This document shows, one piece after another, positions 19,769 through 29,100 of a DNA stretch of 64,000 nt; within the stretch, counting starts at the first letter, position 1; every line of letters begins with the position of its first letter. The stretch is from Rubritalea tangerina. GTDB taxonomy: Bacteria > Verrucomicrobiota > Verrucomicrobiia > Verrucomicrobiales > Akkermansiaceae. Below the pieces are notes generated by a model, which did no database searches, was not told where the DNA came from, and worked only from the letters and a program-made list of their open reading frames with translations. The DNA lies in the NCBI RefSeq assembly GCF_042683245.1, contig NZ_JBHUJB010000036.1, forward strand, positions 1-64,000, given 5' to 3'. Both the position numbers and the translations under genes were made by a program.

Positions 19769-19796
19769 TTAGACCGCAAACCGCCATTTCATGACG
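19769..19796 (-). promoter_or_regulatory. Putative ECF promoter before the Verru_Chthon-A-like gene
   Basis: On the minus strand: CGTCATG, 14 bases, GGTCTAA. The spacing is identical to the other island sites. The -10 half ends 56 bases before the ATG at 19713. About 80 bp around it (19769-19850) closely match 25677-25760 in front of the sulfatase, including the 20 bases between and within the boxes. The role is inferred from recurrence. Confidence 0.6.
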
Positions 19797-19859
19797 AGAT
19801 AGTTAAAAAAACTGTCCCACTTTTGTTTCTGATGATCTGATTTGATTGTTATTGAGGTG

Positions 19860-20395
19860 GTTTCTTCAACACCTTGACGGTCCCTGAATGTTCATCAGAA
19901 CGGGCATATTCCTGTGGCTGACCAACACTGATGGTTTTTGCTTTGACGTACGCTGATCAACCATGTGCCGTTACCATCGCCGATTTCTACACGGTGTTTG
20001 CCGTGGATGTCGGCAGGGATTGTAAAACTGGTAGAGGTCGTTCTTTGGGCACACTCCTGTTTGTTGCCGGGTCAAAGACGCGGACCTCAGAAGCTTGTTT
20101 GCCTTTGAGCATGAACCGAACGAGTTCGCCGACAGGCCTACGGCCGTCGTTCTGGTCAACGGTGACTTTGAACGGCCATCCGGACTAGCTGTCGGCGTAG
20201 TGGGTAGCGTAACAACCACAGGGGGACGGGCTGAGCACGGCTAAAATTGTTACTCCTTGGAACAAACACCTGCTCACTCGTCTAGGAAGCATTCTTGGGT
20301 CTCTCCGAGAAGCTCAAGGCCGGTAGGTTTTGCTCCAGACAATTGGGTTTGGAAGCAATCGATAACTTCTCTCTTCACCTCTGGAGGAACCTCCA
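19860..20395. pseudogene. Decayed coding remnant between the Verru_Chthon-A-like and PDZ-protein genes
   Basis: About 535 bases hold no intact gene. On the minus strand two adjacent frames give protein-like stretches (DQNDGRRPVGELVRFMLKG, then after a frameshift FTIPADIHGKHRVEIGDGNG) with stops between. This suggests the 3' end of a lost gene for a secreted protein. The identity is not recognisable. Confidence 0.35.
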
Positions 20396-20522
20396 CCTAT
20401 TTGCGCACAAACACATGTTGTTTCAGGTGACAAACAAAACGACTAAAAAAGCTGACGATAAAAAAACGGCTTTATGTGTCAGGTTGGCGCTGCGTCTGGA
20501 CTTCAAGGGAGGTCTCATTTTT
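20396..20522. repeat. Bidirectional promoter-bearing repeat, copy 1
   Basis: The reverse complement of this stretch aligns with 25859-25988 over about 125 bp with many long identical blocks (for example CCTGACACATAAAG and ATCGTCAG) and a few short indels. A shorter match occurs at 29445-29520. The element carries two divergent two-part motifs, a good one rightward (20477-20506) and a degenerate one leftward (20428-20457). No transposase-like gene or terminal inverted repeats were seen. Confidence 0.65.
20477..20506 (+). promoter_or_regulatory. Putative ECF promoter before the PDZ-protein gene
   Basis: TGTCAGG, 14 bases, GGACTTCAA, ending 63 bases before the ATG at 20570. It has the same spacing as the other sites; the -10 half differs by one or two bases from GGTCTTCAC. 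The divergent counterpart on the minus strand (CGTCAGC and a weak -10 half) is degenerate. Confidence 0.55.
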
Positions 20523-20569
20523 CGAGATGCAAGTTGAATACAGGTTCAAACTAAAAAAAGGAGTAAGCA

Positions 20570-22693
20570 ATGGAGTCACAGAAAAACACTGGCAGTTGGA
20601 AATATCGGATGAAAATGGGGTTGAACTTTAAAAGATCATTTTTGCAACTTTGGGTAATGATACTCACTCTCATGTTGACTAATCATTTGCAGGCTAAAGA
20701 GCAATCAACGAAAAATCTCTCAGAAAGTGAGCTGCTTGATATTGTTTTCAAAGCTGATATCAATCAGGAGTTTATCAAAAAAATGTTACCCTTAGTGGAG
20801 GGTGACCTGAAAGACCTTCTTCAGAAGGCTCCTTCTCAAAGGGGGATTGCAGCGCAGCAAAAGTGGGGGTGTATCTATGTCCCGGAAAAAACTTGGAAAC
20901 AGTATGTTCGCTTGAAAGGAACGCTTATGAAAAAAGCGCATGAGCTTAGTGAAGCTGAGGCGGAAAAAGTGGATCATGAAAATGATATAGCGAAAGCGAT
21001 CGCAGTTAAAGAAGCATATTCAGGTAACCGCGGGGTTATTCTCGTGCAGATGATGAGAGCCATGAAGGATCCCAGAGAGCGACTCTTATTGTTGTGCATC
21101 GAATATACCTCTCATGGTTTTGGAAACGGGCTGATGAATACTATCGCCATTGAGGAGCTCATTGCACCCTATGCTGAGTCTATGAGATTGCGTAAGCTTC
21201 GATTAGCCAAGGAGAACAATGAGATTTTAGCAGAAGGCTGTAAGGGTCCTGAGTCTGTAAGTGTTACAGGATTTTCCTTCAATTATTTTGTCAACCCAGA
21301 TGAGTTAAAGCCAGGATTTAAAGGTCTCTATAGTTACGTGAGCCGGTATAGAAAGCCTGGGTATGTTGTGGCGGCAATAAAACCTGGTTCACCTGCAGCA
21401 AAATCTGAACTGAAGCTTGGAGATGTTATCTTGGGCGTAGAAGGTCAGTTGTTCAAAGACATCCCCGAAGAAGGTAAGTCTTTCAACCCTGAGCTTATGG
21501 ACAAGTATATTGGCAATGCCATAGAGAAAGCTGAAACAACAGGTTCAGCCATATTTAATATTAGACGTCCAATTTCAAAAGAGCAGACTGCTTTCGAAAC
21601 TTCTATTCATGGAAAAGCGATGAGCGTGGCTTTAAAGATGTCTAAGGTGGGAGGGTTTTCAAAGACGATGCCATTCAACTGTACTAAGAGTGCAGCCTAT
21701 GCACAGAGCCTTGCTAAGTATCTGGCCGAAGACGTGGAAGGTGTGGAAAGTCCCTTTAATCCCCAGTATTTCCGGAGTTATACTTTACTCGGCCTGCTTT
21801 CTATGGGGGAGGCAAAATATGACAAACTGGTCGGCAAGCATATCATGAAGCTGGTCCCGGAAAGTGACACATGCCCTGGAACGAATTGCTGTACCTGGAC
21901 GCATACTTCATCGGCGATAGTACTTTGTGAATATTATTTGAGAACAAAAGATGAAAGGGTAAAAGTAGGAATCGAAAGGCTCTACAAGATCCTTGCAGCT
22001 GGGCAACATGCTTATTACGGTTCGGGACATAAATGTCGGGGAGGAGATTATAATAGTTCGGGAATGAATATCACTTGTGCTAACACCTTGCTGTCTTTTG
22101 CGCTGATTAAAAAATGTGGTGTCAAAGTAGATGATACGCGTATTGAGAAATCGCTGGCGTTTTTAAGAAACGCTACTGAACATGGATACATTCGATATGA
22201 TGGGGTCTCAACCTATGCCGAGGGAAAAAAGCTTGATTACAGGTACAATGGAACTCAGAAGGCCGGCTCAGCCGCAAGGACGGCCCTCACGGCAATAGCT
22301 GCTAGACTATTGGGGGATGACAAATACGCCGATGAGTTGATCCGATATACCCGACATGAACTAGGAAATGAAAAGGATCGCTTTAAACATCTCGCCCATG
22401 TACATGGTCTGCCCAAGATGGGGATGTTCTGGGGATTCCTAGCATTAGGGGGAGCCGATGAAGATGCTCTTTCGGAGGCAATGCGTGCCCACGTCTGGCT
22501 GTTGCAGATGAGTCGTAGGCCCGGTGAAAACTCTCTCTACATGTACAGGAGAGGTGGCTCTCGCTATTTAAGCACCATTTATCTCTTGGGGATAAATTCC
22601 CGCAAGCATAACCTCTATGTGACCGGAAAAAGCTGGTGGAAGCCTGGGTACAAGGTGCCGCTAGCAAAAGCGGAAAGTGTGTCAAAGAAGTAA
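20570..22693 (+). CDS. Large secreted PDZ protein with alpha-helical toroid-like C-terminus
   Basis: The 707-residue protein has an N-terminal signal (hydrophobic 24-40, ending LQA). A helical region follows, then a PDZ-like domain at about 230-350 (VSVTGFSFNYF, GLYSYVS, AAIKPGSPAAKSELKLGDVILGV split by short gaps). A long alpha-helical C-terminal region at about 370-690 has Cys-rich CPGTNCCTWTH and GSGHKCRGGDYN segments, and looks like an alpha/alpha-toroid. A clear AGGAG ribosome site precedes the ATG. I do not know a characterised homologue. It may process or bind sulfated polysaccharide or protein, given the sulfatases nearby, but this is only context. Confidence 0.75.
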   Translation: MESQKNTGSWKYRMKMGLNFKRSFLQLWVMILTLMLTNHLQAKEQSTKNLSESELLDIVFKADINQEFIKKMLPLVEGDLKDLLQKAPSQRGIAAQQKWGCIYVPEKTWKQYVRLKGTLMKKAHELSEAEAEKVDHENDIAKAIAVKEAYSGNRGVILVQMMRAMKDPRERLLLLCIEYTSHGFGNGLMNTIAIEELIAPYAESMRLRKLRLAKENNEILAEGCKGPESVSVTGFSFNYFVNPDELKPGFKGLYSYVSRYRKPGYVVAAIKPGSPAAKSELKLGDVILGVEGQLFKDIPEEGKSFNPELMDKYIGNAIEKAETTGSAIFNIRRPISKEQTAFETSIHGKAMSVALKMSKVGGFSKTMPFNCTKSAAYAQSLAKYLAEDVEGVESPFNPQYFRSYTLLGLLSMGEAKYDKLVGKHIMKLVPESDTCPGTNCCTWTHTSSAIVLCEYYLRTKDERVKVGIERLYKILAAGQHAYYGSGHKCRGGDYNSSGMNITCANTLLSFALIKKCGVKVDDTRIEKSLAFLRNATEHGYIRYDGVSTYAEGKKLDYRYNGTQKAGSAARTALTAIAARLLGDDKYADELIRYTRHELGNEKDRFKHLAHVHGLPKMGMFWGFLALGGADEDALSEAMRAHVWLLQMSRRPGENSLYMYRRGGSRYLSTIYLLGINSRKHNLYVTGKSWWKPGYKVPLAKAESVSKK

Positions 22694-22754
22694 ATGTTGT
22701 GAAAGATTGATCATTTACCGTCAATCTTTCGAGGGAAGAAGTGCATCTTTTACT

Positions 22755-23472
22755 GTGAAAAAATATCTACTAACACTATCTGAGACACTCTTAAACATAG
22801 GGCTGGCATATGCTAACAGAACAAAACCTAATGTAATTGTAATCATGTGCGATGATTTGGGGTATGCCGATGTCGGTTTCAATGGTAGCACGTCATTCTA
22901 CTCCAACCATACAATGGTCCTCATGAACCTCTACAAGCTACAGAGAAATATCTAACGAGATTCACAGATATTGCGGTCCCTAAACGCATCCCCATGCTAC
23001 CATGGTCAGTGCTGACGATGATGACATGGGCTTGTTAGACGCCTGGCATTCGCAGGTAATAGTATTTCTTATCAGGCAACGGAGGCCCTGAACACAAGAA
23101 CTCCCTTGATAACGCCCCCTACAGAGAAGGTAAATTTGATGTATGAGAAGTTGGTTTCCGAGTTCCTTACGCAGTATAGAGGATAGGCCTCTTGACGGTG
23201 TAAATCTATTTCCACACCTAACAAATAATAACAGTGGGACTCCACATGATGCTATAGATATGCGAAAGTTTGATAGAGGTAAATTCGTAGTTCGCCGCGG
23301 AGATTATAAATGGATCGTTCACCATAAAAATGGGGCAGCTCGAACTGTAAAATCTGAAAAAAGTATCAGTAAGTGGCTGAACATTACCAAGCAATATCCG
23401 AAGAAGGTAAAGGAGCTTGTCGGCTTTAGAGCTGTTTGTGGAGGTAGCCTTACAGAGCTATCTGGAGTTTAA
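22755..23472 (+). pseudogene. Decayed sulfatase gene
   Basis: A GTG start at 22755 gives a signal peptide and then KPNVIVIMCDDLGYADVGFNGS, the typical sulfatase N-terminus with the metal-binding Asp pair. The frame stops at 22953. Further on, another frame encodes GNGGPEHKNSLDNAPYREGKFDV, in-frame stops TGA and TAG around the conserved GFRVPYAV, then a C-terminal piece (GVNLFPHL). The central part with the formylglycine Cys is missing. So it is an arylsulfatase relic with a large internal deletion and point stops. Confidence 0.8.
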
Positions 23473-23530
23473 TTTTGATAGTTTCCTGCACGGCTGTTAG
23501 CTGCTTTAACGACTTCTTTTCCAGATTGTC

Positions 23531-23850
23531 TTAGTGATGTCGAAGAAGCTGCCATTTGCCGGCGATACAGGTGGAATATCCTTCCTTTTTGAGCAGATTG
23601 GCGACGGTTACTTCCTTCGGGTCAAGCCAGCCGAAACCCTGATAGTTGCGACTGTTGTAGCGCCCGCTCATGACCTGTACCCGCGAAGGTGTGCATGATG
23701 GCTGCGCATGGCAATGCGTGAAACGCAGACCACTTAACGCCAATGTGTCAAGATTGGTCGTCTTGGTATCTTTGCCGCCATAGCTGGAAAAACATTCGAC
23801 ACCAATGTCGTCGGCCATGATTAACACGATATTCGGCTTGCTCCCGGGCT
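23531..23850 (-). pseudogene. Truncated sulfatase gene (N-terminal fragment)
   Basis: On the minus strand a frame open from about 23850 encodes SKPNIVLIMADDIGVECFSSYGG, the sulfatase N-terminus. It continues to the formylglycine motif CTPSR and GKW, then ends in a few unrelated residues. The signal peptide region upstream is interrupted by a stop, and the C-terminal two thirds are absent. It is a different subfamily from the intact sulfatase at 24042-25514. Confidence 0.8.
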
Positions 23851-24041
23851 ATCCAGCACTGAAGTATGAGACAAAAAATAATGTATGTCGGAAGAGACAG
23901 GTGTAGACGGTGCCCGTTCCTATTTCTCTCGGTTTGGAAAAGAGGAACGTAATAGACAAACTTGTCCTCTTAGCCTTTTTTGTGCATCTCATTCATCCTC
24001 TCAGAATTTGATTCGTTCATTTCAGCAGTCCTAACGGATCA

Positions 24042-25514
24042 CTAGCGTTTGGGTTGATCCCAGTAAGTGCCTTCTTTTTTGACCTGAGCTTCATGCTTTT
24101 CGAGTTCTTTGAGCATTTTTTTTGCGAGTTCTGGTTGCTCCTCCGCGCGGTCGATACGCTCGCCAAGATCCTCTTCAACTTGAAAGAGCAAAGGAGTTTC
24201 ACGATCGGCCTTGAAACCGTAGTTGTCGCGCAGCTGCGATCCGGTGCGGACATGTAATTTCCATGGCCCCTGACGGATGGCGGCGGGTTTGTTGTCGGAG
24301 TAGGAATAGATGAACTTGAATGGAGCCACATCCTTATTGTCACTAAGCTTGCTCGAAAGCAGCGGGCGAATGTCGCGGCCGTCGATGCTGCGATCTGTAG
24401 GAACACTTGCACCGCAAATCTTGAATAGGGTCGGAAGAATATCCAGAGTACTGGCAGCTTCAAGTTCGCGCTTAGGCTCAATTACACCCGGCCAGTGAAA
24501 AATACCGGGGACGCGAAATCCTCCTTCCCAGGAAGCTGCGCCTTTGCCGTCACGGAAGGGATGAGCATAGCCGATGTGCATACGTGCTTCGCCGTACTTG
24601 CCGTGTTGCTTGGTGTTTCTGAACATCAACCAAGGTCCATTGTCGGACGAAAAGATGACCAGAGTATTTTTGTCAATGCCTGCGTCTTTCAATGTCTTCA
24701 TTACGCGAGCGACGGAATCGTCGACTTCGGCCATAACGTCACCGAGCAAGCCACGTTTGGATTTGCCTTTAAATTTGTCGCTGGCGTAAAGACCCAGGTG
24801 GGGTTGGTTGTGAGCGATATAGGCGAAAAATGGCTTTTCTTTGTTGGCTTGGATGAATTTGACTGCAGCATCGGTATAGCGCCCAGTGAGCGATTCGGAG
24901 GCTTTTAAGTCGGAGGGTAAATCCTTGGCTAGGCGGGAATATCCTTTGATGGGCGTATTGCCATTGATGTCACTCTGAAGTAGTTGCGCATTGCCGTAAT
25001 CATGGGAAACATTGGTGCCAACCCATTCATCAAAGCCATGAGCGAGCGGCAGAGTATCTGTACTCATGTCATTCTTTTCGTTGGGGCTGCCCAAATGCCA
25101 CTTACCGAACATTCCCGTTTTGTAGCCAGCGCTTTTTAACCCTTCAGCAAGGGTGACTTCCTTGGTGTGAATGTGGCGTGCACTGCCAGGCCCGATCACC
25201 CAAGACCCCAAGCCTGAACGGCCAGGAACTCGTCCGGTGAGCAGGGCGTAGCGGGAGGCGCTACAGGCCGCGGTACCGACGTAAAATTGGGTGAAGCTTT
25301 TGCCTTCTTGGGCAAGGCGATCGATGTTGGGAGTGTGAATTGTCGGATTGCCATTGTGGCTGATGTCGCCATAGCCACTGTCATCGAGAAAGAAGATAAT
25401 GACGTTGGGCTTTTCGAGTGCAGGTCGAGGAGAACTTGGAGCCGCCGTGACGTAACTAGCAATGCTAGGGTAGAGCAATGCCAAACCGATGAGATGAAGT
25501 GTTTTCGTAAACAT
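24042..25514 (-). CDS. Secreted sulfatase (formylglycine-dependent)
   Basis: This intact 490-residue sulfatase has a signal peptide (about 1-24). The metal-binding Asp pair FFLDDSGYGD lies at about 41-50. The formylglycine signature C-S-A-S-R is at 84-88, a Cys-type site with Ala in place of the usual Pro. KWHLG (about 140), HNQPHLGLYA and SSDNGPW follow. It would hydrolyse sulfate esters, most likely on algal or host polysaccharides, after activation by a formylglycine-generating enzyme that is not in the window. It is preceded by a two-part promoter-like motif at 25677-25704, with a second leftward motif further upstream. Confidence 0.9.
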   Translation of the reverse strand: MFTKTLHLIGLALLYPSIASYVTAAPSSPRPALEKPNVIIFFLDDSGYGDISHNGNPTIHTPNIDRLAQEGKSFTQFYVGTAACSASRYALLTGRVPGRSGLGSWVIGPGSARHIHTKEVTLAEGLKSAGYKTGMFGKWHLGSPNEKNDMSTDTLPLAHGFDEWVGTNVSHDYGNAQLLQSDINGNTPIKGYSRLAKDLPSDLKASESLTGRYTDAAVKFIQANKEKPFFAYIAHNQPHLGLYASDKFKGKSKRGLLGDVMAEVDDSVARVMKTLKDAGIDKNTLVIFSSDNGPWLMFRNTKQHGKYGEARMHIGYAHPFRDGKGAASWEGGFRVPGIFHWPGVIEPKRELEAASTLDILPTLFKICGASVPTDRSIDGRDIRPLLSSKLSDNKDVAPFKFIYSYSDNKPAAIRQGPWKLHVRTGSQLRDNYGFKADRETPLLFQVEEDLGERIDRAEEQPELAKKMLKELEKHEAQVKKEGTYWDQPKR

Positions 25515-25676
25515 AAAGAGAGGATCCTGAACTTAGAATTGAGTAGGTGGTCAATGAGCTTATGCTGAGAAATAAGCGCTTATACTGACTGCTAGGAATT
25601 TGCTTTTGAGTGAGGTGTTCTGAAAGGCTTTCATGGGGTGATAAGGGGGTAAGTAAAGATAGTGTTCTGTTCTCTA

Positions 25677-25704
25677 TTAGACCGCAAACCGCCATTTCCT
25701 GACG
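25677..25704 (-). promoter_or_regulatory. Putative ECF promoter before the sulfatase
   Basis: On the minus strand: CGTCAGG, 14 bases, GGTCTAA. The 14 spacer bases are identical to those at 19776-19789. It lies about 160 bases upstream of the sulfatase ATG, leaving a long leader. The flank (to about 25760) repeats that of the Verru_Chthon-A-like gene. Confidence 0.55.
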
Positions 25705-25867
25705 CGGTAGTGTTCAGAATCTTTCGCACTTTTGTTTGGAATGATCTGAAACTTGTTGGTGTTGCTGTGGGTTCTGCTACTCGGAAGCTAAGAGTTTGAG
25801 GCTGGGGGTCGCCCCCCATCTTGCTTATTTGCATTTATCCTTGCCTCCCAAAAAACCGAGATCGCCT

Positions 25868-25897
25868 TTGAAGTCCATACGCCGCTCGAACCTGACA
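25868..25897 (-). promoter_or_regulatory. Putative leftward ECF promoter in the divergent element
   Basis: On the minus strand: TGTCAGG, 14 bases, GGACTTCAA. It is the counterpart of the site at 20477-20506. It points towards the sulfatase, about 350 bases away, and could act as a second, distal promoter. Confidence 0.45.
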
Positions 25898-25918
25898 CAT
25901 AAAGTCGACTTTTTTTAT

Positions 25919-25948
25919 CGTCAGGTTTTAAGCCAACTTGGTCTTCAC
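25919..25948 (+). promoter_or_regulatory. Putative ECF promoter before the metalloprotease gene
   Basis: CGTCAGG, 14 bases, GGTCTTCAC. This is the best match to the shared consensus and is identical in both boxes to the site before the sigma factor gene. It lies about 155 bases upstream of the ATG at 26103. Confidence 0.6.
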
Positions 25949-26102
25949 AAGCCACAACACATGTTTACGCGCATGATGCGCAAATATGTGAAGTTTTGGC
26001 GGTGTCCGAATACCCCGCCCCCAAAAAAATTCCTCTCAGTAACTGCGCTTGCACAAGCTGACACCTCCCGCAAGAGAGACTGAGAGTAACCTTAATCACC
26101 TT

Positions 26103-29100
26103 ATGAGACCAGAAGACACACTCGAACGCACAAGTTCATTCATGTCCAAGTGCTTCAAGACACGAAGCGCAATTCACCTACTTCTCAGCGGAATAGCGAT
26201 CAGCCACACAACCGCTTTTGCTGATGAAAATCACGAAAACCTCAACGGAGCTGAGTTTTTTAGGAAAGCCTCAGCAATTGAAACATCCGCAGTTGTAGAC
26301 CCAGAAAGTCCACCGCAGCACTTACGTGTTCAATTCAAAGATCCGGGAGGCAAGCCTCTCACAGCCTTCCTTGTGAGAACATCAGCCCGTAGAGCTGATT
26401 TCACAACACGATACGCTAGCAAGGGAAAGGCAGTCAAAGATTTCGACCCAGGCCCGATTCGTACTTATAAAGGATGGGTTGAAGCGCTGCCAGATACCAT
26501 GGTCGCGGCAACCTTGCTGCATGACGGAACGATGAGGATTTCGATTCAACGTGCTATTTCCTCAAAAGGATGGGGCAGCAAAGGCGGTATCGCTCCTGGT
26601 CCATATTCTGCCGACAAGCCGAAAGGGAGCTCGCTGATTGATAACCGTCTAAATGTCGTACAGGAAAAGGGGGCCGAAAACTTTGACGGCGGCAAGGACT
26701 TCACTTTTGTATCTGGAAAACCGAAGTTCGAATTCGCTACTCCTTATCCGGGTGCCTCATTTTCATCTGGTATACCGACGAATGAGGCTTTCTATAAAAA
26801 GATTGCTACTGTTGATACCGGGGTCGTCATACGCGCCGACTTCTTCAATAGCAAAAACGAGAAGAGATTAAACAATCTAGATGGCTATCGAAAAATCGTG
26901 GCGCACTGCGAGCACGCAGCAAACAACTTCGACCTTATGTCATTGAGATGTGGCTTCGAATCACTGCAGATAAGCAATGTCGTTATCCCTTCTGGCTATC
27001 GAGACCCTAACCATAAAGGCGACGAAGGCGTTATTTACACCGACGAGCAAACAACCCGATTCCTAAACGGGCTGAAACCTGCAGACGGAAGCATCCTACT
27101 TAAGTATGCAGGCGGTGGTGCTGCCAACGGACTCAAAAAGCGTAAAACGGACCAGTGGATCTCATGTGCGATTAGCAACTGGAACCATGAATTTGGTCAT
27201 TGGCTTGGTTGGGGAGGCGATAATTGTGGTATGGGTGTGGAGACCGATCTTCTGGGCCCACTCAGCACCCCTGCTTGGGCGCAAGCGTGTCACTCTTTCG
27301 GTGTAGTCGCTGTGAACAACCACAAGAGAAGCCGTTTACTTCAGAGGGAGAACCCTGAATGGAGTATGCATGACAACTACCGGCCTCTTCCAACGCTTCC
27401 CATTCTGCCTTATGCCATGATGGATGACCTTGAAGGCAGGGTAAATAAGGATACAGTCATCGATTGCTTATCTAACGACTTTGATGTCAATGGTGATGAT
27501 ATTGCGATTGCCGATTTTGATAAGACAAGTATTCACGGGGGAACCATCACATTTGTTCCTCAAGGTGGAAAAAATGGTCGTGATGCTCTGCGCTATACAC
27601 CTAAGGCGGATTATACCGGTAAGGATCGATTCACTTACTGCATCGTCGACAGTGCCGGCCGCATGGCTTACGGTAATATTCGTGTAAACGTTAAAACGGG
27701 TCAGACACGGACACTTATCAGTTACCTCAGTTTTGATGATGTCGACGAACTCTATGAACTGGATCCTCTTTTCAACCATGTCATACCAGTATCAAAAAGG
27801 AGTCGTCTCGGACTTCCCTGGGGGGAAGGTTTTAGAACAAAGCCGTTTGTAGCTTGTTGGGATGTTTATAGGGCAAGAAAACGGTATTTTGATGGCTTCA
27901 TCGTTTCTGTTTATAATTGGTTCTCTGGGAAAGGCAATATTGTGAACCCAAATGACAGGGTTAAAACTACGCATTATGATGAAAAAGCGGCTTTGGCTCC
28001 ATATTCCAATAAAGAGTTCAGCTTTGATATAACCGGTCAGGCATTTCTCAATTGCCCTGACGGGGTTTACGATATTAGTCTCTATCGCTGGCCATACAGC
28101 AACGTGCAAAGTAGAAGGGAAATTAAGAAGCATCCGAAACTCAAGCTTCATCGCATCGCTTTGCGTGTGGATGGAAAAGAGCTTGGTGCCATGAGCGTCA
28201 ATAGTGATATTGAACTTAAGAACGAGCCGATCGCTAGAGGCCCATATGGTGACCAGTTCAGCATATTTCGTCTGGACTTGTCGAAGAAAATGTCTGATCC
28301 CAAGTTTCAGGCTGCCCTCAAGGAGGCTGATAGGTTGACGACTTACTTTCATCCACTACCGATGATGCGGAATCGTATGAATGGTGTCAAAGGGCCGAAA
28401 GTTGAACTCGTTGTGGAATTGAGCAAGAGTGAAGGGCTTTTTGTCGGTGGTTTGGATATGACTCCTGTTGATAAATCGTTTGAAAATCTAAAAGGAAAGT
28501 TTGGTAATGCCGTTAAGATTAATGATCGATATCGCCTATTTCATGACATCAACAGAGATGGAAGCGCATATAAAACGCTCAGTTACTGGTTTTATGCACC
28601 GACCTGGAAAATGCCGTGTGGCCCCAAGTTTGTTCGGGTATGGGGCGTCAGTGATGGTTTCGATTTTGATTTCAGAAAAAACATGATGAAGTTCAGTGAT
28701 AAGTTTGTGAACCCGGACACCCAGGGCGAAGGTCGAATTGACTTCCCAATACCCTCCGCAGGTGAGTGGCACCACTATGCCTTGGTATTGGGTAAAAAGG
28801 ACGCCAAGGTTTATATAGATGGCGAGATGGCTGGTTCCGCTCCTCGAACCAACTTTTCACCGCGCATTGGATCCCCAACTACCAAGGGGATGGGCGACAT
28901 GTTCTTTGTCAACCTGAATGGTGCTATTGATGACTTTAGAGTATACAGTGGAGTGCTGGAGCAGAAGGACATCAAGACCCTAATGGATGGTGGAGTTCCT
29001 GAATTCCTGACACCGTTTCCCGGACAAGCCGCATTTGACGAACAGGAACTGAGCTGGGTTCCCTGTGCCAATGCCGCGAATCAGAAGGTTTACATTGCAG

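Larger units (their letters stand above)
25859..25988. repeat. Bidirectional promoter-bearing repeat, copy 2
   Basis: This matches the reverse complement of 20396-20522 almost end to end and, in part, 29445-29520. It contains two divergent two-part motifs with 14-base spacing: leftward TGTCAGG...GGACTTCAA (25868-25897) and rightward CGTCAGG...GGTCTTCAC (25919-25948). A T-rich tract (seven T) precedes the rightward -35 half. The 588-base spacer between the sulfatase and the metalloprotease holds this element and the sulfatase promoter. Confidence 0.65.

Noticed and set aside
20428..20457. Leftward arm of the first bidirectional element as a promoter
   Set aside because: CGTCAGC is close to the consensus but the second box is degenerate and only decayed coding sequence follows for about 700 bases.
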